Shown: piece by piece, positions 9,463-17,294 of the stretch
How the letters are laid out: each line of letters opens with the position of its first letter
Position numbering within the stretch: position 1 is the stretch's first letter
Source of the DNA: CAZLWA01 sp964563165
Lineage (GTDB): Bacteria > CLD3 > SB21
Assembly (NCBI GenBank): GCA_964563165.1
Contig: CAZLWA010000072.1
Location: forward strand, 1 to 64,000
DNA length: 64,000 nt
Reading direction: 5' to 3'
The notes under the pieces: generated by a model
Seen by the model: only the letters and a program-made list of their open reading frames with translations
Told to the model about the DNA's origin: nothing
Database searches by the model: none
Program-made: the position numbers and the translations under genes

Positions 9463-9945
9463 AAACGATTGTCGGCGAGATGGATAGAAAATATTCCTAA
9501 TATATTATCGGAAAATTCCATAAGCAATATTTGTTTGAATCAATTGTTTACGGCGAAGGGATCTAACGCCAAAGGCAGGTCCAGGTTTACAAAAACGGTT
9601 GAAGCATCTCTACAAATTTAAGAAGAAAGTTCGATATTCGGTCAGCTGTGTCCACTCTGCTTATTTTTCCTTCCAAAATGTTCACAACTTCATTAATAGA
9701 ATCGTTTCCGTTAGTTCGATAATTTTTATTTTGATAAACGTTCGTTGCGGATTCTTTTAAGATAACCCCGCAATTGAAAACACGATTACTGCCACTCCAT
9801 CATCCAAAAATACAGAAACTCATTATAAAAGATCGGACGCGATCATGAATCGGATTATCGAATTGAAAAAAATCATAAAAGATATTGAAGAAGTAAAAAG
9901 AATGATTTAACTTATCCATGACAATCAACCGGAAAGAAAGCAAAT
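9463..9945. other. Gene-poor end of the island
   Basis: This 483-bp AT-rich stretch holds the right copy of the direct repeat. A possible 21-codon ORF (9845-9910, MNRIIELKKIIKDIEEV...) has no recognisable ribosome-binding site and is probably chance or a gene remnant. No other coding signal or promoter is convincing. Confidence 0.5.
9643..9676. repeat. Right copy of 34-bp direct repeat (att-like)
   Basis: Identical to 347-380. It carries the last 11 bases of the tRNA-Val body, its discriminator and 22 bases beyond, but no tRNA precedes it. Upstream is TTCGATATTCGG instead of tRNA sequence. That 12-mer reappears at 13552 in front of a third, degenerate copy of the downstream half (CTCTGCTTATT). 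Confidence 0.75.
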
Positions 9946-10179
9946 ATGATCACTTCAAAGAAGAAACAATTCATTACGGACGACAATGGCAATCGCGTTT
10001 CGGTCATCCTGGATATATCGACGTATAAGAAAATGCAAGATGAACTGGACGATTATTATTGCCGTAAGGCCTACGATCGGGTCAAACGGCAGACCGATCG
10101 CGAGATAGCGCAAAACGATTATGCGACCATTGAAGATTACGCTGCAAAGCGTCGTAAAAAAGCGCTTAAGGCTAAATGA
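9946..10179 (+). CDS. Antitoxin of a type II toxin-antitoxin pair (Phd/RelB-like)
   Basis: A 77-residue protein. The N-terminal segment (FITDDNGNRVSVILDISTYKKM) has the strand-helix pattern of Phd/YefM/RelB antitoxins, and the basic, helical C terminus would wrap the toxin. GGAAAG precedes the ATG. Its stop overlaps the next start (ATGA at 10176-10179), the usual antitoxin-toxin coupling, but the toxin gene is cut short. Confidence 0.7.
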   Translation: MITSKKKQFITDDNGNRVSVILDISTYKKMQDELDDYYCRKAYDRVKRQTDREIAQNDYATIEDYAAKRRKKALKAK

Positions 10180-10286
10180 GCTATCAGGTACTTCTCCCGA
10201 AAAGCGTCCAAAAAGAAATGGACAAACTGCCTGCCGTTGCCACCGCTTCCCTTATTAAGAAAATTCCAGCACTCCATAAAAAATAA
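10176..10286 (+). pseudogene. Truncated RelE/ParE-type toxin
   Basis: The frame encodes only 36 residues: MSYQVLLPKSVQKEMDKLP, a short segment, then IKKIPALHKK and a stop. The start matches the first beta strand and helix of RelE/ParE toxins, which are normally about 85-95 residues. The catalytic strands are missing, so it should be inactive. A terminator follows at once. Confidence 0.75.
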
Positions 10287-10320
10287 AAAAAGCCTCACAG
10301 ATGTTCGTGAGGCTTTTTTA
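10285..10320. terminator. Bidirectional intrinsic terminator
   Basis: The stem GCCTCAC (10292-10298) and GTGAGGC (10307-10313) with an 8-base loop is flanked by an A-run on the left and a T-run on the right. It can therefore end both the toxin-antitoxin transcript and the convergent DM9 gene at 10353. Confidence 0.9.
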
Positions 10321-10352
10321 TTAATGAGCGTGGGCTTTTCAGATAGTGTCCA

Positions 10353-11327
10353 TTACATACCACCCTCACAGGCGTGAACGCTATTTCCGACGACTTCGAA
10401 GGTCAGGCAGAATGAGCAGCCCGTAGGCATGATGACCCCGGTCCACTCTCTGCCGCTGTCGGCCGGATCCGTGGACAAACAATATCCCTGAGGGCCGCGG
10501 TTGCCCCACTTGGCCACCGCTTTGGAAACTCCGCGTTCGACCTTAAGCAGGTCCATCTCGGCAATTCTAAAGGCGTCATCGCCGTCCGTGCTCATCTCGA
10601 TCGCATAGACAGGCGTATCGGACGAAAAGGTCACCGTGAAAGGTTTACCCGGCGTCTTAAACGTATTAAAGGTCTGACTGAAAGGAAATTTATTTCCTTC
10701 GGCTCGCGCCACGATCGTAATGTTATTATTCGTACCGGTGTTCTTTATCGCGCCACTGCCTTCGTAATAAATGACCAGGGAGTAGTCGGTCTTGACGGCT
10801 GCCGCCGTTTCCACGCCGCCGACGACAACTTCCGGTGTCCTATCCATTACCAGAATGGAGAAATTGCCTTTCACTTCGTATTCCTTGCCGCCCCAGGGAA
10901 AATAACCTGTCTGGTATTTGACCGAATATTTTCCGACCTGCGTGCCGCCTTTGAAGACGGCGCGAATAATATACAAGGGCGAACCGTCCGCTTCGGTCCC
11001 GCCAACGACCGCATCCATCGGGATCTGGGAATTGGAAGAAGCAAAAGACCATAATCCGAATCCGCAGAATATTTCAACCGGGGACGTGATGGCTATTTCT
11101 TTGCCGCCGTAAGAGATATAAGCGGTCTTGTATTGAGGAACATATTTTCCTACGCACCGGCCTCCTTCATAGATGGTTCGAATGATGTACACGGCGCTGC
11201 CGTTGCTCTCACTTCCGGATTTCAGGGCACCTGCAGGTATTTCTCCGGTCGCCGGATTGATGGTGCGCCAATCCTGGGCAAAACTGACCGACGCCAGCGA
11301 CATGAACAAGAATAGAAGTCTTCTCAT
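10353..11327 (-). CDS. Secreted DM9-repeat (DUF3421) protein
   Basis: A 324-residue protein with a signal peptide (MRRLLFLFMSLASVSFAQ) and AAAGGAGA upstream of ATG. Two DM9 units are clear: IPAGALKSG...VYIIRTIYEGG...GKYVPQYKTAYISYGGKE, and IPMDAVVGGTEADGSPLYIIRA...GKYSVKYQTGYFPWGGKE. DM9/DUF3421 is known from insect and mollusc proteins, some of them lectins, and is scattered in bacteria. About residues 165-324 form a beta-rich C-terminal domain with a cysteine-containing end that I do not recognise. Carbohydrate binding is possible but inferred only from family members. Confidence 0.8.
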   Translation of the reverse strand: MRRLLFLFMSLASVSFAQDWRTINPATGEIPAGALKSGSESNGSAVYIIRTIYEGGRCVGKYVPQYKTAYISYGGKEIAITSPVEIFCGFGLWSFASSNSQIPMDAVVGGTEADGSPLYIIRAVFKGGTQVGKYSVKYQTGYFPWGGKEYEVKGNFSILVMDRTPEVVVGGVETAAAVKTDYSLVIYYEGSGAIKNTGTNNNITIVARAEGNKFPFSQTFNTFKTPGKPFTVTFSSDTPVYAIEMSTDGDDAFRIAEMDLLKVERGVSKAVAKWGNRGPQGYCLSTDPADSGREWTGVIMPTGCSFCLTFEVVGNSVHACEGGM

Positions 11328-11385
11328 AGATCTCCTTTAATTGGGTGTTAGCGAAATAAAGTTTTTTTAATATTATGTTGACTAT

Positions 11386-11414
11386 ATTATACGGGCAATG
11401 AAAACGAATTGCAA
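11386..11414 (-). promoter_or_regulatory. Sigma70 promoter of the DM9 gene
   Basis: On the minus strand, TTGCAA (11414-11409) is followed after 17 bases by a perfect TATAAT (11391-11386), about 60 bases ahead of the DM9 start codon. The remainder of the 308-bp gap 11328-11635 shows nothing else that I can support. Confidence 0.6.
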
Positions 11415-11635
11415 GATTTTTATAGAAGGTACCCGGCTCCATAACTCTTATTTTCATACTTCAATTTTTCAGGGAATATCGAAACCGATCATTCTCTTTT
11501 TTCTTCCGCATTGCCTTTTTCAATGAAGAAATCAATATTACAAAGAGATTTGAATCCTTTGTCGATCTCTCCTTTACATAACCTCGTAATTCCGGAATTT
11601 AGACAGGCCGGACGTTTCTTTTAATTTGGGAAAAA

Positions 11636-12400
11636 ATGCTTATTGCCATTACACGTAAAGTCAGCGATAGTATTTCTCAGTGCGAATTGACGCATGTGGA
11701 TCGTCAGCCGATCGACCTGTCTCTGGCGCGCGCACAGCACCGGGCCTATGAGCAGTGTCTCACGGAATTGGGCTGTAAAGTCCGATCGCTGCCGGCAGAA
11801 CCCGATCTAGCGGATTCGGTATTCGTCGAAGACACGGCCGTGGTTTTGGATGAACTCGCGGTCATACTGAGGCCCGGCGCGGATTCGCGCAAGGCGGAAA
11901 CCGATTCGATCGCAAGAACATTGAGCCCGTTCCGGAAAATAAATTACATGTTAGAGCCGGGAACCCTTGACGGCGGGGACGTTCTGCGTATCGGAAAAAT
12001 CCTATACATCGGCCTGTCGGATCGAAGCAATAAGCAGGGTGCTGAGCAAATGAGAACTATTTTGAAACCTTACGGATATGAGGTCATCGAAACCGATGTA
12101 AAAGAATGCCTGCATCTGAAGTCAGCGGTCACGCAGATCGCGGAGGAAACTTTACTGATCAACCGGAACTGGGTCGATCCGGAAATTTTTGGCGCCATCA
12201 AATGTGTCGACATCGATCCATCCGAGCCTTATGCGGCCAATGCGCTGTGGGTGAATGGAACGGCGATCTATCCGTCCTCCTTTCCGCGAACTCAAAAAAA
12301 ACTGCAGGAAGCGGGGATCAAATTGAAAATAGTCGATGCGTCGGAACTGGCCAAAGCGGAGGGTGCGCTGACCTGCTGCAGTTTGATATTCAATGAATAA
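11636..12400 (+). CDS. Dimethylarginine dimethylaminohydrolase (DDAH) family amidinohydrolase
   Basis: A 254-residue guanidino-modifying enzyme of the DDAH size class. Visible features are the VFVEDTAVV substrate loop, EPGTLDGGDVLRIG, the catalytic His region (ECLHLKSAVT) and a catalytic Cys near the C terminus (EGALTCCSLIF). These enzymes cleave methylated arginine or related guanidino compounds to citrulline plus an amine; the exact substrate cannot be read from sequence. It is monocistronic, has a weak GGGA site, and converges on the peroxiredoxin gene. Confidence 0.88.
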   Translation: MLIAITRKVSDSISQCELTHVDRQPIDLSLARAQHRAYEQCLTELGCKVRSLPAEPDLADSVFVEDTAVVLDELAVILRPGADSRKAETDSIARTLSPFRKINYMLEPGTLDGGDVLRIGKILYIGLSDRSNKQGAEQMRTILKPYGYEVIETDVKECLHLKSAVTQIAEETLLINRNWVDPEIFGAIKCVDIDPSEPYAANALWVNGTAIYPSSFPRTQKKLQEAGIKLKIVDASELAKAEGALTCCSLIFNE

Positions 12401-12419
12401 GAAAAACCTTTTCACCTGC

Positions 12420-12965
12420 TCATTTCAGGTCTTTTAATATTTTCAGGGCATCATCTACATGTCTTTCGGTTTGCGTCTGTGAGTCGAACATGTAAACCAC
12501 TTTGCCGGATTTATCCACTACGTAAGTAACCCTGCCCGGCAGTAGACCTAAAAAACCGGTAGGCACGCGGAAAAGCTTCCTGATTTTATTTCCTTCATCA
12601 CTCAATAACGTATACCTAAGCCGGTACTTTTCGGCAAACTTTTTATGACTTTCAACGGATTGCCCGCTGATACCGATTATCAAAGCGCTGGCTTCGTTGA
12701 ACGCCTCAAATTGGTCGCGGAAATAGCAGGCTTCTGCCGTGCAGCCCGGGCTGTCATCTTTGGAATAGAAATAAATGACGAGATTTTTTTTACCGACCAC
12801 AGAATCTATGGCAAATAAATGACCGTTCTGATCGGCCAGCGCAAATGACGGGACGATGCTCCCCACTTCGATTTTTTTCATTTTATCCCCGGCTGCATCT
12901 TGTTGTCCGCAGCAAATGTTTAAACCGCTTAGTAAGAAGATCGTAAATATTAATTTTGTTTTCAT
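12420..12965 (-). CDS. bcp: Exported peroxiredoxin, BCP/PrxQ type
   Basis: A 181-residue thiol peroxidase from ATG 12965, which places an export signal at the N terminus (MKTKLIFTIFLLSG, then ICCGQQ). A longer frame to 13016 has no better start. The core shows FALADQNG, VIYFYSKDDSPGCTAEAC and the GVSxxSxxSHKKF-like segment GISGQSVESHKKF. The peroxidatic Cys and a resolving Cys five residues later (CTAEAC) mark the PrxQ subgroup. It probably reduces peroxides in the cell envelope. The signal peptide is unusual, because most BCPs are cytoplasmic. Confidence 0.88.
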   Translation of the reverse strand: MKTKLIFTIFLLSGLNICCGQQDAAGDKMKKIEVGSIVPSFALADQNGHLFAIDSVVGKKNLVIYFYSKDDSPGCTAEACYFRDQFEAFNEASALIIGISGQSVESHKKFAEKYRLRYTLLSDEGNKIRKLFRVPTGFLGLLPGRVTYVVDKSGKVVYMFDSQTQTERHVDDALKILKDLK

Positions 12966-13087
12966 ATTTTTTTTCAAAAATTTATTGTTAGTATTCTTAT
13001 TTCTTGTCGGAAGCATTGCCGCCAGGTTTCATTCTTGAGAGACCTTCCAATGAAAGCTAAAAAGGCAGGAGACGAATACCATGAGTG

Positions 13088-13453
13088 TTATAGTTTCAGT
13101 CCTTTTCGTTCACGGTAAACGAGATACAAAGAAGGCAAAAGGCCGACCAAAACTATCCCAAGAACGATGACGAACATAGGATCGCCGGATTTGACGAAGA
13201 GATAGTAAATAAGGCTGACTGCAAATATACGCGCGAGTACGGTGTACCCGAAATAGCGATCATCCTTTTTCGAAGCCATGCGTCCCACCAGCCCGCCCAG
13301 CATGATCATAAACATTCCCATAGCTCTTGGCATCACGTCGCCATAGTTTCCATTTGATAAAAAAAGTTTAAACGCAAAGTCAGGAAAAAAAACAAATCCG
13401 AATCCTCCCGTCACAAGGTAAAACGAGACATACCATAAGGACACGATTTTCAT
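13088..13453 (-). CDS. Small four-helix membrane protein
   Basis: A 121-residue hydrophobic protein with about four membrane segments (near residues 5-22, 43-57, 69-87 and 92-112) and short polar loops. ATG 13453 has GGGG eight bases upstream; an in-frame GTG at 13465 is a less likely start. No family recognised. It lies downstream of the third att-like sequence. Confidence 0.6.
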   Translation of the reverse strand: MKIVSLWYVSFYLVTGGFGFVFFPDFAFKLFLSNGNYGDVMPRAMGMFMIMLGGLVGRMASKKDDRYFGYTVLARIFAVSLIYYLFVKSGDPMFVIVLGIVLVGLLPSLYLVYRERKGLKL

Positions 13454-13551
13454 ATGCAACCCCACAAAACCTTGGTAAACGGCCGCAAGCTTCGCAGAAA
13501 ATACGCCGGCTAAATTTTAAAAAAAAGAATTATTAATAAGAAACACTCCGA

Positions 13552-13602
13552 TTCGATATTCGGCCGGCAGAGCCGCTCTGCTTATTATTCCTTCGAATAA
13601 GA
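13552..13602. repeat. Third, degenerate att-like sequence
   Basis: It combines the left arm seen at 9630 (TTCGATATTCGG) with CTCTGCTTATT and TTCCTTC from the 34-bp repeat, and the AATAAG found only at the left copy (379-384). It therefore looks like an intact version of a site whose two halves occur separately at 347 and 9643. The middle (CCGGCAGAGCCG) differs. CTTATT/AATAAG can form a small hairpin. Confidence 0.4.
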
Positions 13603-13696
13603 TCAGGCCCTCATGATCAAGAAAAATCATTTCAGTCATTTTTTACTTGACAAGCGGGTTTTTTATATGTATTTTACCAAAAGGTTAATTAACTAA

Positions 13697-14083
13697 ATGG
13701 CTAAATACAACACTTCCTCCGATCGCCTCGATGCCACGTTCGCCGCGCTGGCCGACCCGACCCGTCGCGCGATCCTGGCCCGCCTGTCTTCGGGAGAGGC
13801 TTCCGTGACCGAGCTGGCCCGGCCGTTCAAAATGACCATGCCCGGAGTCACCAAACATCTGAAGGTGCTCGAGCGGGCGGGGCTGATCGCTCGCGGCCGC
13901 AAGGCGCAATGGAGACCATGCCGGATCAAGGCCGCGCCGCTCAAGGATATCGCAGACTGGGCGGAACACTACCGTGTTTTTTGGGAGGAGAGCTTCGATC
14001 GCCTGGACGACTATCTGCGCTTAATGAAAATGGAAATGAAAAGAAAAAGAAGGAACGTGAAGAGAAATAGCAAACGGATTTAA
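13697..14083 (+). CDS. ArsR-family winged-helix repressor
   Basis: A 128-residue HTH regulator: FAALADPTRRAILARLSSGE, then the recognition helix region VTELARPFKMTMPGVTKHLKVLERAGLI and a wing (ARGRKAQWRPCRI). No metal-binding cysteine box is present. It resembles the ArsR proteins usually found beside SRPBCC/AHSA1 genes, and two such genes follow at 14402 and 16051. It is strikingly GC-rich compared with them. The lysine/arginine-rich C terminus runs into an inverted repeat, so the last residues may not be original. Confidence 0.85.
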   Translation: MAKYNTSSDRLDATFAALADPTRRAILARLSSGEASVTELARPFKMTMPGVTKHLKVLERAGLIARGRKAQWRPCRIKAAPLKDIADWAEHYRVFWEESFDRLDDYLRLMKMEMKRKRRNVKRNSKRI

Positions 14084-14173
14084 CGGATTAAGCGGATAAG
14101 AAATAAAAAGAAATAGTAAATGGAATTAAAGAATAACAAAAAAATATATCAGCTAAATCTGTTAAATCCGTTT
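14072..14173. repeat. Large inverted repeat, AAACGGATTTAACGGATT type
   Basis: The left arm 14072-14089 and right arm 14156-14173 are complementary over 18 bases with one mismatch, separated by an A-rich spacer. The left arm overlaps the 3' end of the ArsR gene. The remainder of 14084-14401 is AT-rich and non-coding as far as I can see. The 'aacggatt' unit is tandem within each arm. Confidence 0.6.
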
Positions 14174-14401
14174 AGGCATTTCCGTTTACACATTTATATG
14201 CACACACTATGAGAGGAAAAATAAAATGACAGAACTCATCACAAAGTGGTCGTCACCGTAAACCGACCAAACTCATAGACTGTTTTCCACCAGAAGAAAT
14301 ATTTGAAAATAATTTGCGAAACCGACAAGCTACACGGAAATATGACAAGGAATATTGAATCAACTCGACAAAGTATTATTAACAATGAAAGAACAGAAAA
14401 A

Positions 14402-14899
14402 ATGAAAAAGAATTTGCTATTTGATTTTACCGTTGATAAAACGGCAAAAACGGTATTCATAACCAGGGAATTTGATGCCGGGCTTTCGCTGGTATGGGAT
14501 GCTTTTACCAAACAAGAAATTCTTGACCAGTGGTGGGCACCTAAACCATGGGCATCAAAAACAAAAGTGATGAATTTTGAAGTTGGCGGACGCAGATTTT
14601 ATGCTATGGTAAGCCCGGAAGGACAAGAACACTGGTCACTTCAGAAATATACATCCATTACTCCAAAAACCAATTTCAAAATGTCGAGTGCTTTTGCAGA
14701 CAAAGATGAAAACCCTGAATTGCCAGGTTCTGACTGGGATTTTAATTTCAGCGAACAAGACGGAACGACAAAAGTGAGTATTACTATTTATAATGAATCC
14801 CTTGCCCGCATGGAGAAGATGATTGAAATGGGCTTCAAAGAAGGTTTCACAATGACCTTAAACGAACTAAATGAATTATTAACCACTTTAAAAAAATAA
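14402..14899 (+). CDS. SRPBCC/AHSA1 domain protein, copy 1
   Basis: A 165-residue START/AHSA1-fold protein from ATG 14402 (MKKNLLFDFTVDK); the longer frame to 14303 is not needed, and the paralogue at 16051 starts at the same place. Family hallmarks: REFDAGLSLVWDAFT, QWWAPKPW, GGRRFYAMVSPEGQEHW and PGSDWDFNFSEQDGTTKVS. Ligand unknown; it is probably a small-molecule-binding protein controlled by the ArsR gene upstream. It is AT-rich with Bacteroidota-like spacing and a weak Shine-Dalgarno. Four bases separate it from the hydrolase. Confidence 0.88.
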   Translation: MKKNLLFDFTVDKTAKTVFITREFDAGLSLVWDAFTKQEILDQWWAPKPWASKTKVMNFEVGGRRFYAMVSPEGQEHWSLQKYTSITPKTNFKMSSAFADKDENPELPGSDWDFNFSEQDGTTKVSITIYNESLARMEKMIEMGFKEGFTMTLNELNELLTTLKK

Positions 14900-14903
14900 C
14901 ACA

Positions 14904-15779
14904 ATGAAAAGAGTATTTAAAGGAATTAATATCCAAAAATCGATATTAATAATTGCTATGTTTTTTTTTACAGTATTTCAATCTAACGGGCAAGAGTGCA
15001 AACCTACCGCCAGTGGCTACGCACCTGTTAATGGCATTAAAGTTTATTATGAAGTATATGGAAAGGGTAAACCCATCGTTTTACTACATGGTGCTTTTTA
15101 TACCATTAACATGAATTGGGGGCAATTAATACCTGAATTGGCAAAAACAAGAAAAGTTATTGCGATTGAATTCCAGGGACATGGACACTCACCTTTTTCA
15201 GACAGAAAATTAGATATAGTTAACCTTGCAAGTGATGTGGAAGGTGTAATGAATTATTTAAAGGTTGACAGTGCTGATGTTGCAGGATATAGCATGGGTG
15301 GCTCCGTAGCTTACCAGTTCGCAGTACAAAGCCCTAAACGGGTACGAAAATTAGTGATTATATCTTCTACTTATAAAACCAGTGGTTGGCTACCAGTAGG
15401 AAAAGCTGGGCTTAAAGATCTTAAACCTGATTTTCTTGATAACACACCATTGAAAGCAGCATACGATTCGATAGCGCCAGACAAAACGAAATGGAGAAAG
15501 TTCATACAGCAGATGATTGATTTTGCAGGGGTGCCGTTTGACTGCGGTGATTCTAATATTGCGAAAATGACTATGCCAGTATTGCTCATTTCGGGCGACA
15601 ATGATGGCTTGGATAAAATTGAGTTGATGAAAACTTACCAACTACTTGGAGGTGGTGTAACTGCTGATATGGAACCGATGCCAAAATCGCACTTGGCTAT
15701 TGTTCCTTCGCAGGGACATGTGAGCATTATGATGCAAACGAAAACAATATTAAATTATCTTGACAGTTTTCTAAATTAG
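14904..15779 (+). CDS. Exported alpha/beta hydrolase
   Basis: A 291-residue alpha/beta-hydrolase with an N-terminal signal (SILIIAMFFFTVFQSNGQ). The oxyanion region is IVLLHGAFY. The nucleophile elbow is GYSMGG, the acid lies in LLISGDNDGLD and the histidine in PSQGHVSIM, so the triad is complete. It is cotranscribed with SRPBCC copy 1 and flanked by SRPBCC copy 2. Substrate unknown (ester or C-C bond cleavage). Codon use is AT-rich, like the two SRPBCC genes, and unlike the ArsR gene before and the genes after. Confidence 0.88.
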   Translation: MKRVFKGINIQKSILIIAMFFFTVFQSNGQECKPTASGYAPVNGIKVYYEVYGKGKPIVLLHGAFYTINMNWGQLIPELAKTRKVIAIEFQGHGHSPFSDRKLDIVNLASDVEGVMNYLKVDSADVAGYSMGGSVAYQFAVQSPKRVRKLVIISSTYKTSGWLPVGKAGLKDLKPDFLDNTPLKAAYDSIAPDKTKWRKFIQQMIDFAGVPFDCGDSNIAKMTMPVLLISGDNDGLDKIELMKTYQLLGGGVTADMEPMPKSHLAIVPSQGHVSIMMQTKTILNYLDSFLN

Positions 15780-16050
15780 CACAATCGTTTCAATTAAACC
15801 GTAAATAAATATTAGAAAATGACTTCACGATTAAAGCACGAGCGCATAACAGTAAGATTGAAAAAAAATTTATAATTAAACAGTAGCGCTTCTAATGGCA
15901 GTGGTGCTTCTAATCGCTTCTTCATTATAAGATAAGCCATTTGCGAACATTGGGCTTTGTGCAAGTGAGGATTGACAAACAACCATCGGTCAAGGAAATA
16001 ATTAGGTGCGACAAGAAACAACTACCGTCAACAATTAAAAAACAGAAAAG

Positions 16051-16557
16051 ATGAAAAACAATTTGCTGTTTAATTTTACCGTTGACAAAGTATCAAAAAC
16101 GGTATTCGTAACCAGAGAATTTGATGCCGAGCTTTCGCTGGTATGGGATGCTTTCACCAAACAAGAAATTCTTGACCACTGGTGGGCGCCCAAACCCTGG
16201 GTATCAAAAACAAAAATTATGGATTTTAAAGTTGGTGGAAGGAGGTTTTATGCCATGGTAAGCCCGGAAGGGCAAGAGCGGTGGTTGATTCAGAAATATA
16301 CTTCTATTACTCCAATATCCAATTTCAAGCTCTTTAACACATTTGCCGACAAAGATGAAAATCCTGAATTGCCGGGTTCTGATTGGGACCTGAATTTCAG
16401 CGAGCAGGACGGAACGACAAAGGTCAGTATTTCTATTTACAATGAGTCCTTAGAACGCTTAGAGAGGATGATCGAAGGCGGCTTTGGCGAAGGAACAAAG
16501 ATGCAGCTAAACAACCTGGAAGAGCTGCTCGCAAAATTATCACTGGAGAAAGCATGA
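16051..16557 (+). CDS. SRPBCC/AHSA1 domain protein, copy 2
   Basis: A 168-residue paralogue of the protein at 14402, about three quarters identical by eye, with the same start (MKNNLLFNFTVDK) and the same landmarks (DHWWAPKPW, GGRRFYAMVSPEGQERW, PGSDWDLNFSEQDG). Divergence is greatest at the C terminus. The stop overlaps the next ATG (16554-16557). The 271-bp gap before it is AT-rich, contains no gene, and reads like Bacteroidota intergenic DNA, which fits transfer of the 14.3-16.5 kb stretch as a unit. Confidence 0.88.
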   Translation: MKNNLLFNFTVDKVSKTVFVTREFDAELSLVWDAFTKQEILDHWWAPKPWVSKTKIMDFKVGGRRFYAMVSPEGQERWLIQKYTSITPISNFKLFNTFADKDENPELPGSDWDLNFSEQDGTTKVSISIYNESLERLERMIEGGFGEGTKMQLNNLEELLAKLSLEKA

Positions 16558-17273
16558 AACGAGACACGATCCACAGCATTTTACTGAGAACATTCGCGGT
16601 TCTTGTCACATTGATCGCGTCACGACCCGCTGCTGCACAGGACGCTTCGACCCCTTATCCATACATGGCCCCGATCGAACAGTATCTAATGGACCGAACT
16701 GCCGAGATCGCACTGGCACGCACGGCTGCACCGGAGTCCGTTTCAAGCGATGCAGACATTATGGTTCTCGGTCGTCATGGTTATGAAACCGCCGTTAAAG
16801 GAAAGAACGGTTTCGTTTGTATCGTTGGTCGCGGGTGGTCTTCCGCCGCGGATCTGGATTTCTGGAATCCGAAGGTGCGGGTTCCCATGTGTGTGAATGC
16901 ACCGGCCGCGCGCACATACCTTCTGGCTATAAAAAAAATAACCGACCTGGCCCTGGCCGGACGGAACCTTGCTCAGGTGAACGAGGCCATCGTCAATGCC
17001 TTCACCAAAAAGGAACTGCCGGCAATGGAATCAGGGTCGATGTGCTACATGACCGGAAAGGAAGGATACGGCGGCGACGTCGCGGCGCACTGGCCGCCGC
17101 ACCTTATGTTCTTCTATTCCGATTTTGAACCTGCGCTGTGGGGAGCGAATGTACCAGGGTCGCCCATCATTGGGATCTTTGATCCTTCGACCCACCTTAC
17201 GCAGTTCGTGATACCCGTCGAAAAGTATTCGGACGGAACACCGGCACCGAGCTTGGTGGACCACAAACATTGA
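16554..17273 (+). CDS. Exported protein of unknown function
   Basis: A 239-residue protein with a signal peptide (LLRTFAVLVTLIASRPAAAQ). Mature landmarks are YPYMAPIEQYLM, DIMVLGRHGYETAV, NGFVCIVGRGWSS, CYMTGKEGYGGD and HWPPHLMFFY. I recall such proteins as conserved hypotheticals in soil bacteria but cannot name a function. It overlaps SRPBCC copy 2 by four bases, so the two are translationally coupled, yet its base composition is clearly more GC-rich, so a junction lies here. Confidence 0.7.
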   Translation: MKRDTIHSILLRTFAVLVTLIASRPAAAQDASTPYPYMAPIEQYLMDRTAEIALARTAAPESVSSDADIMVLGRHGYETAVKGKNGFVCIVGRGWSSAADLDFWNPKVRVPMCVNAPAARTYLLAIKKITDLALAGRNLAQVNEAIVNAFTKKELPAMESGSMCYMTGKEGYGGDVAAHWPPHLMFFYSDFEPALWGANVPGSPIIGIFDPSTHLTQFVIPVEKYSDGTPAPSLVDHKH

Positions 17274-17294
17274 AAAAACAAAGGAATTAAAACA

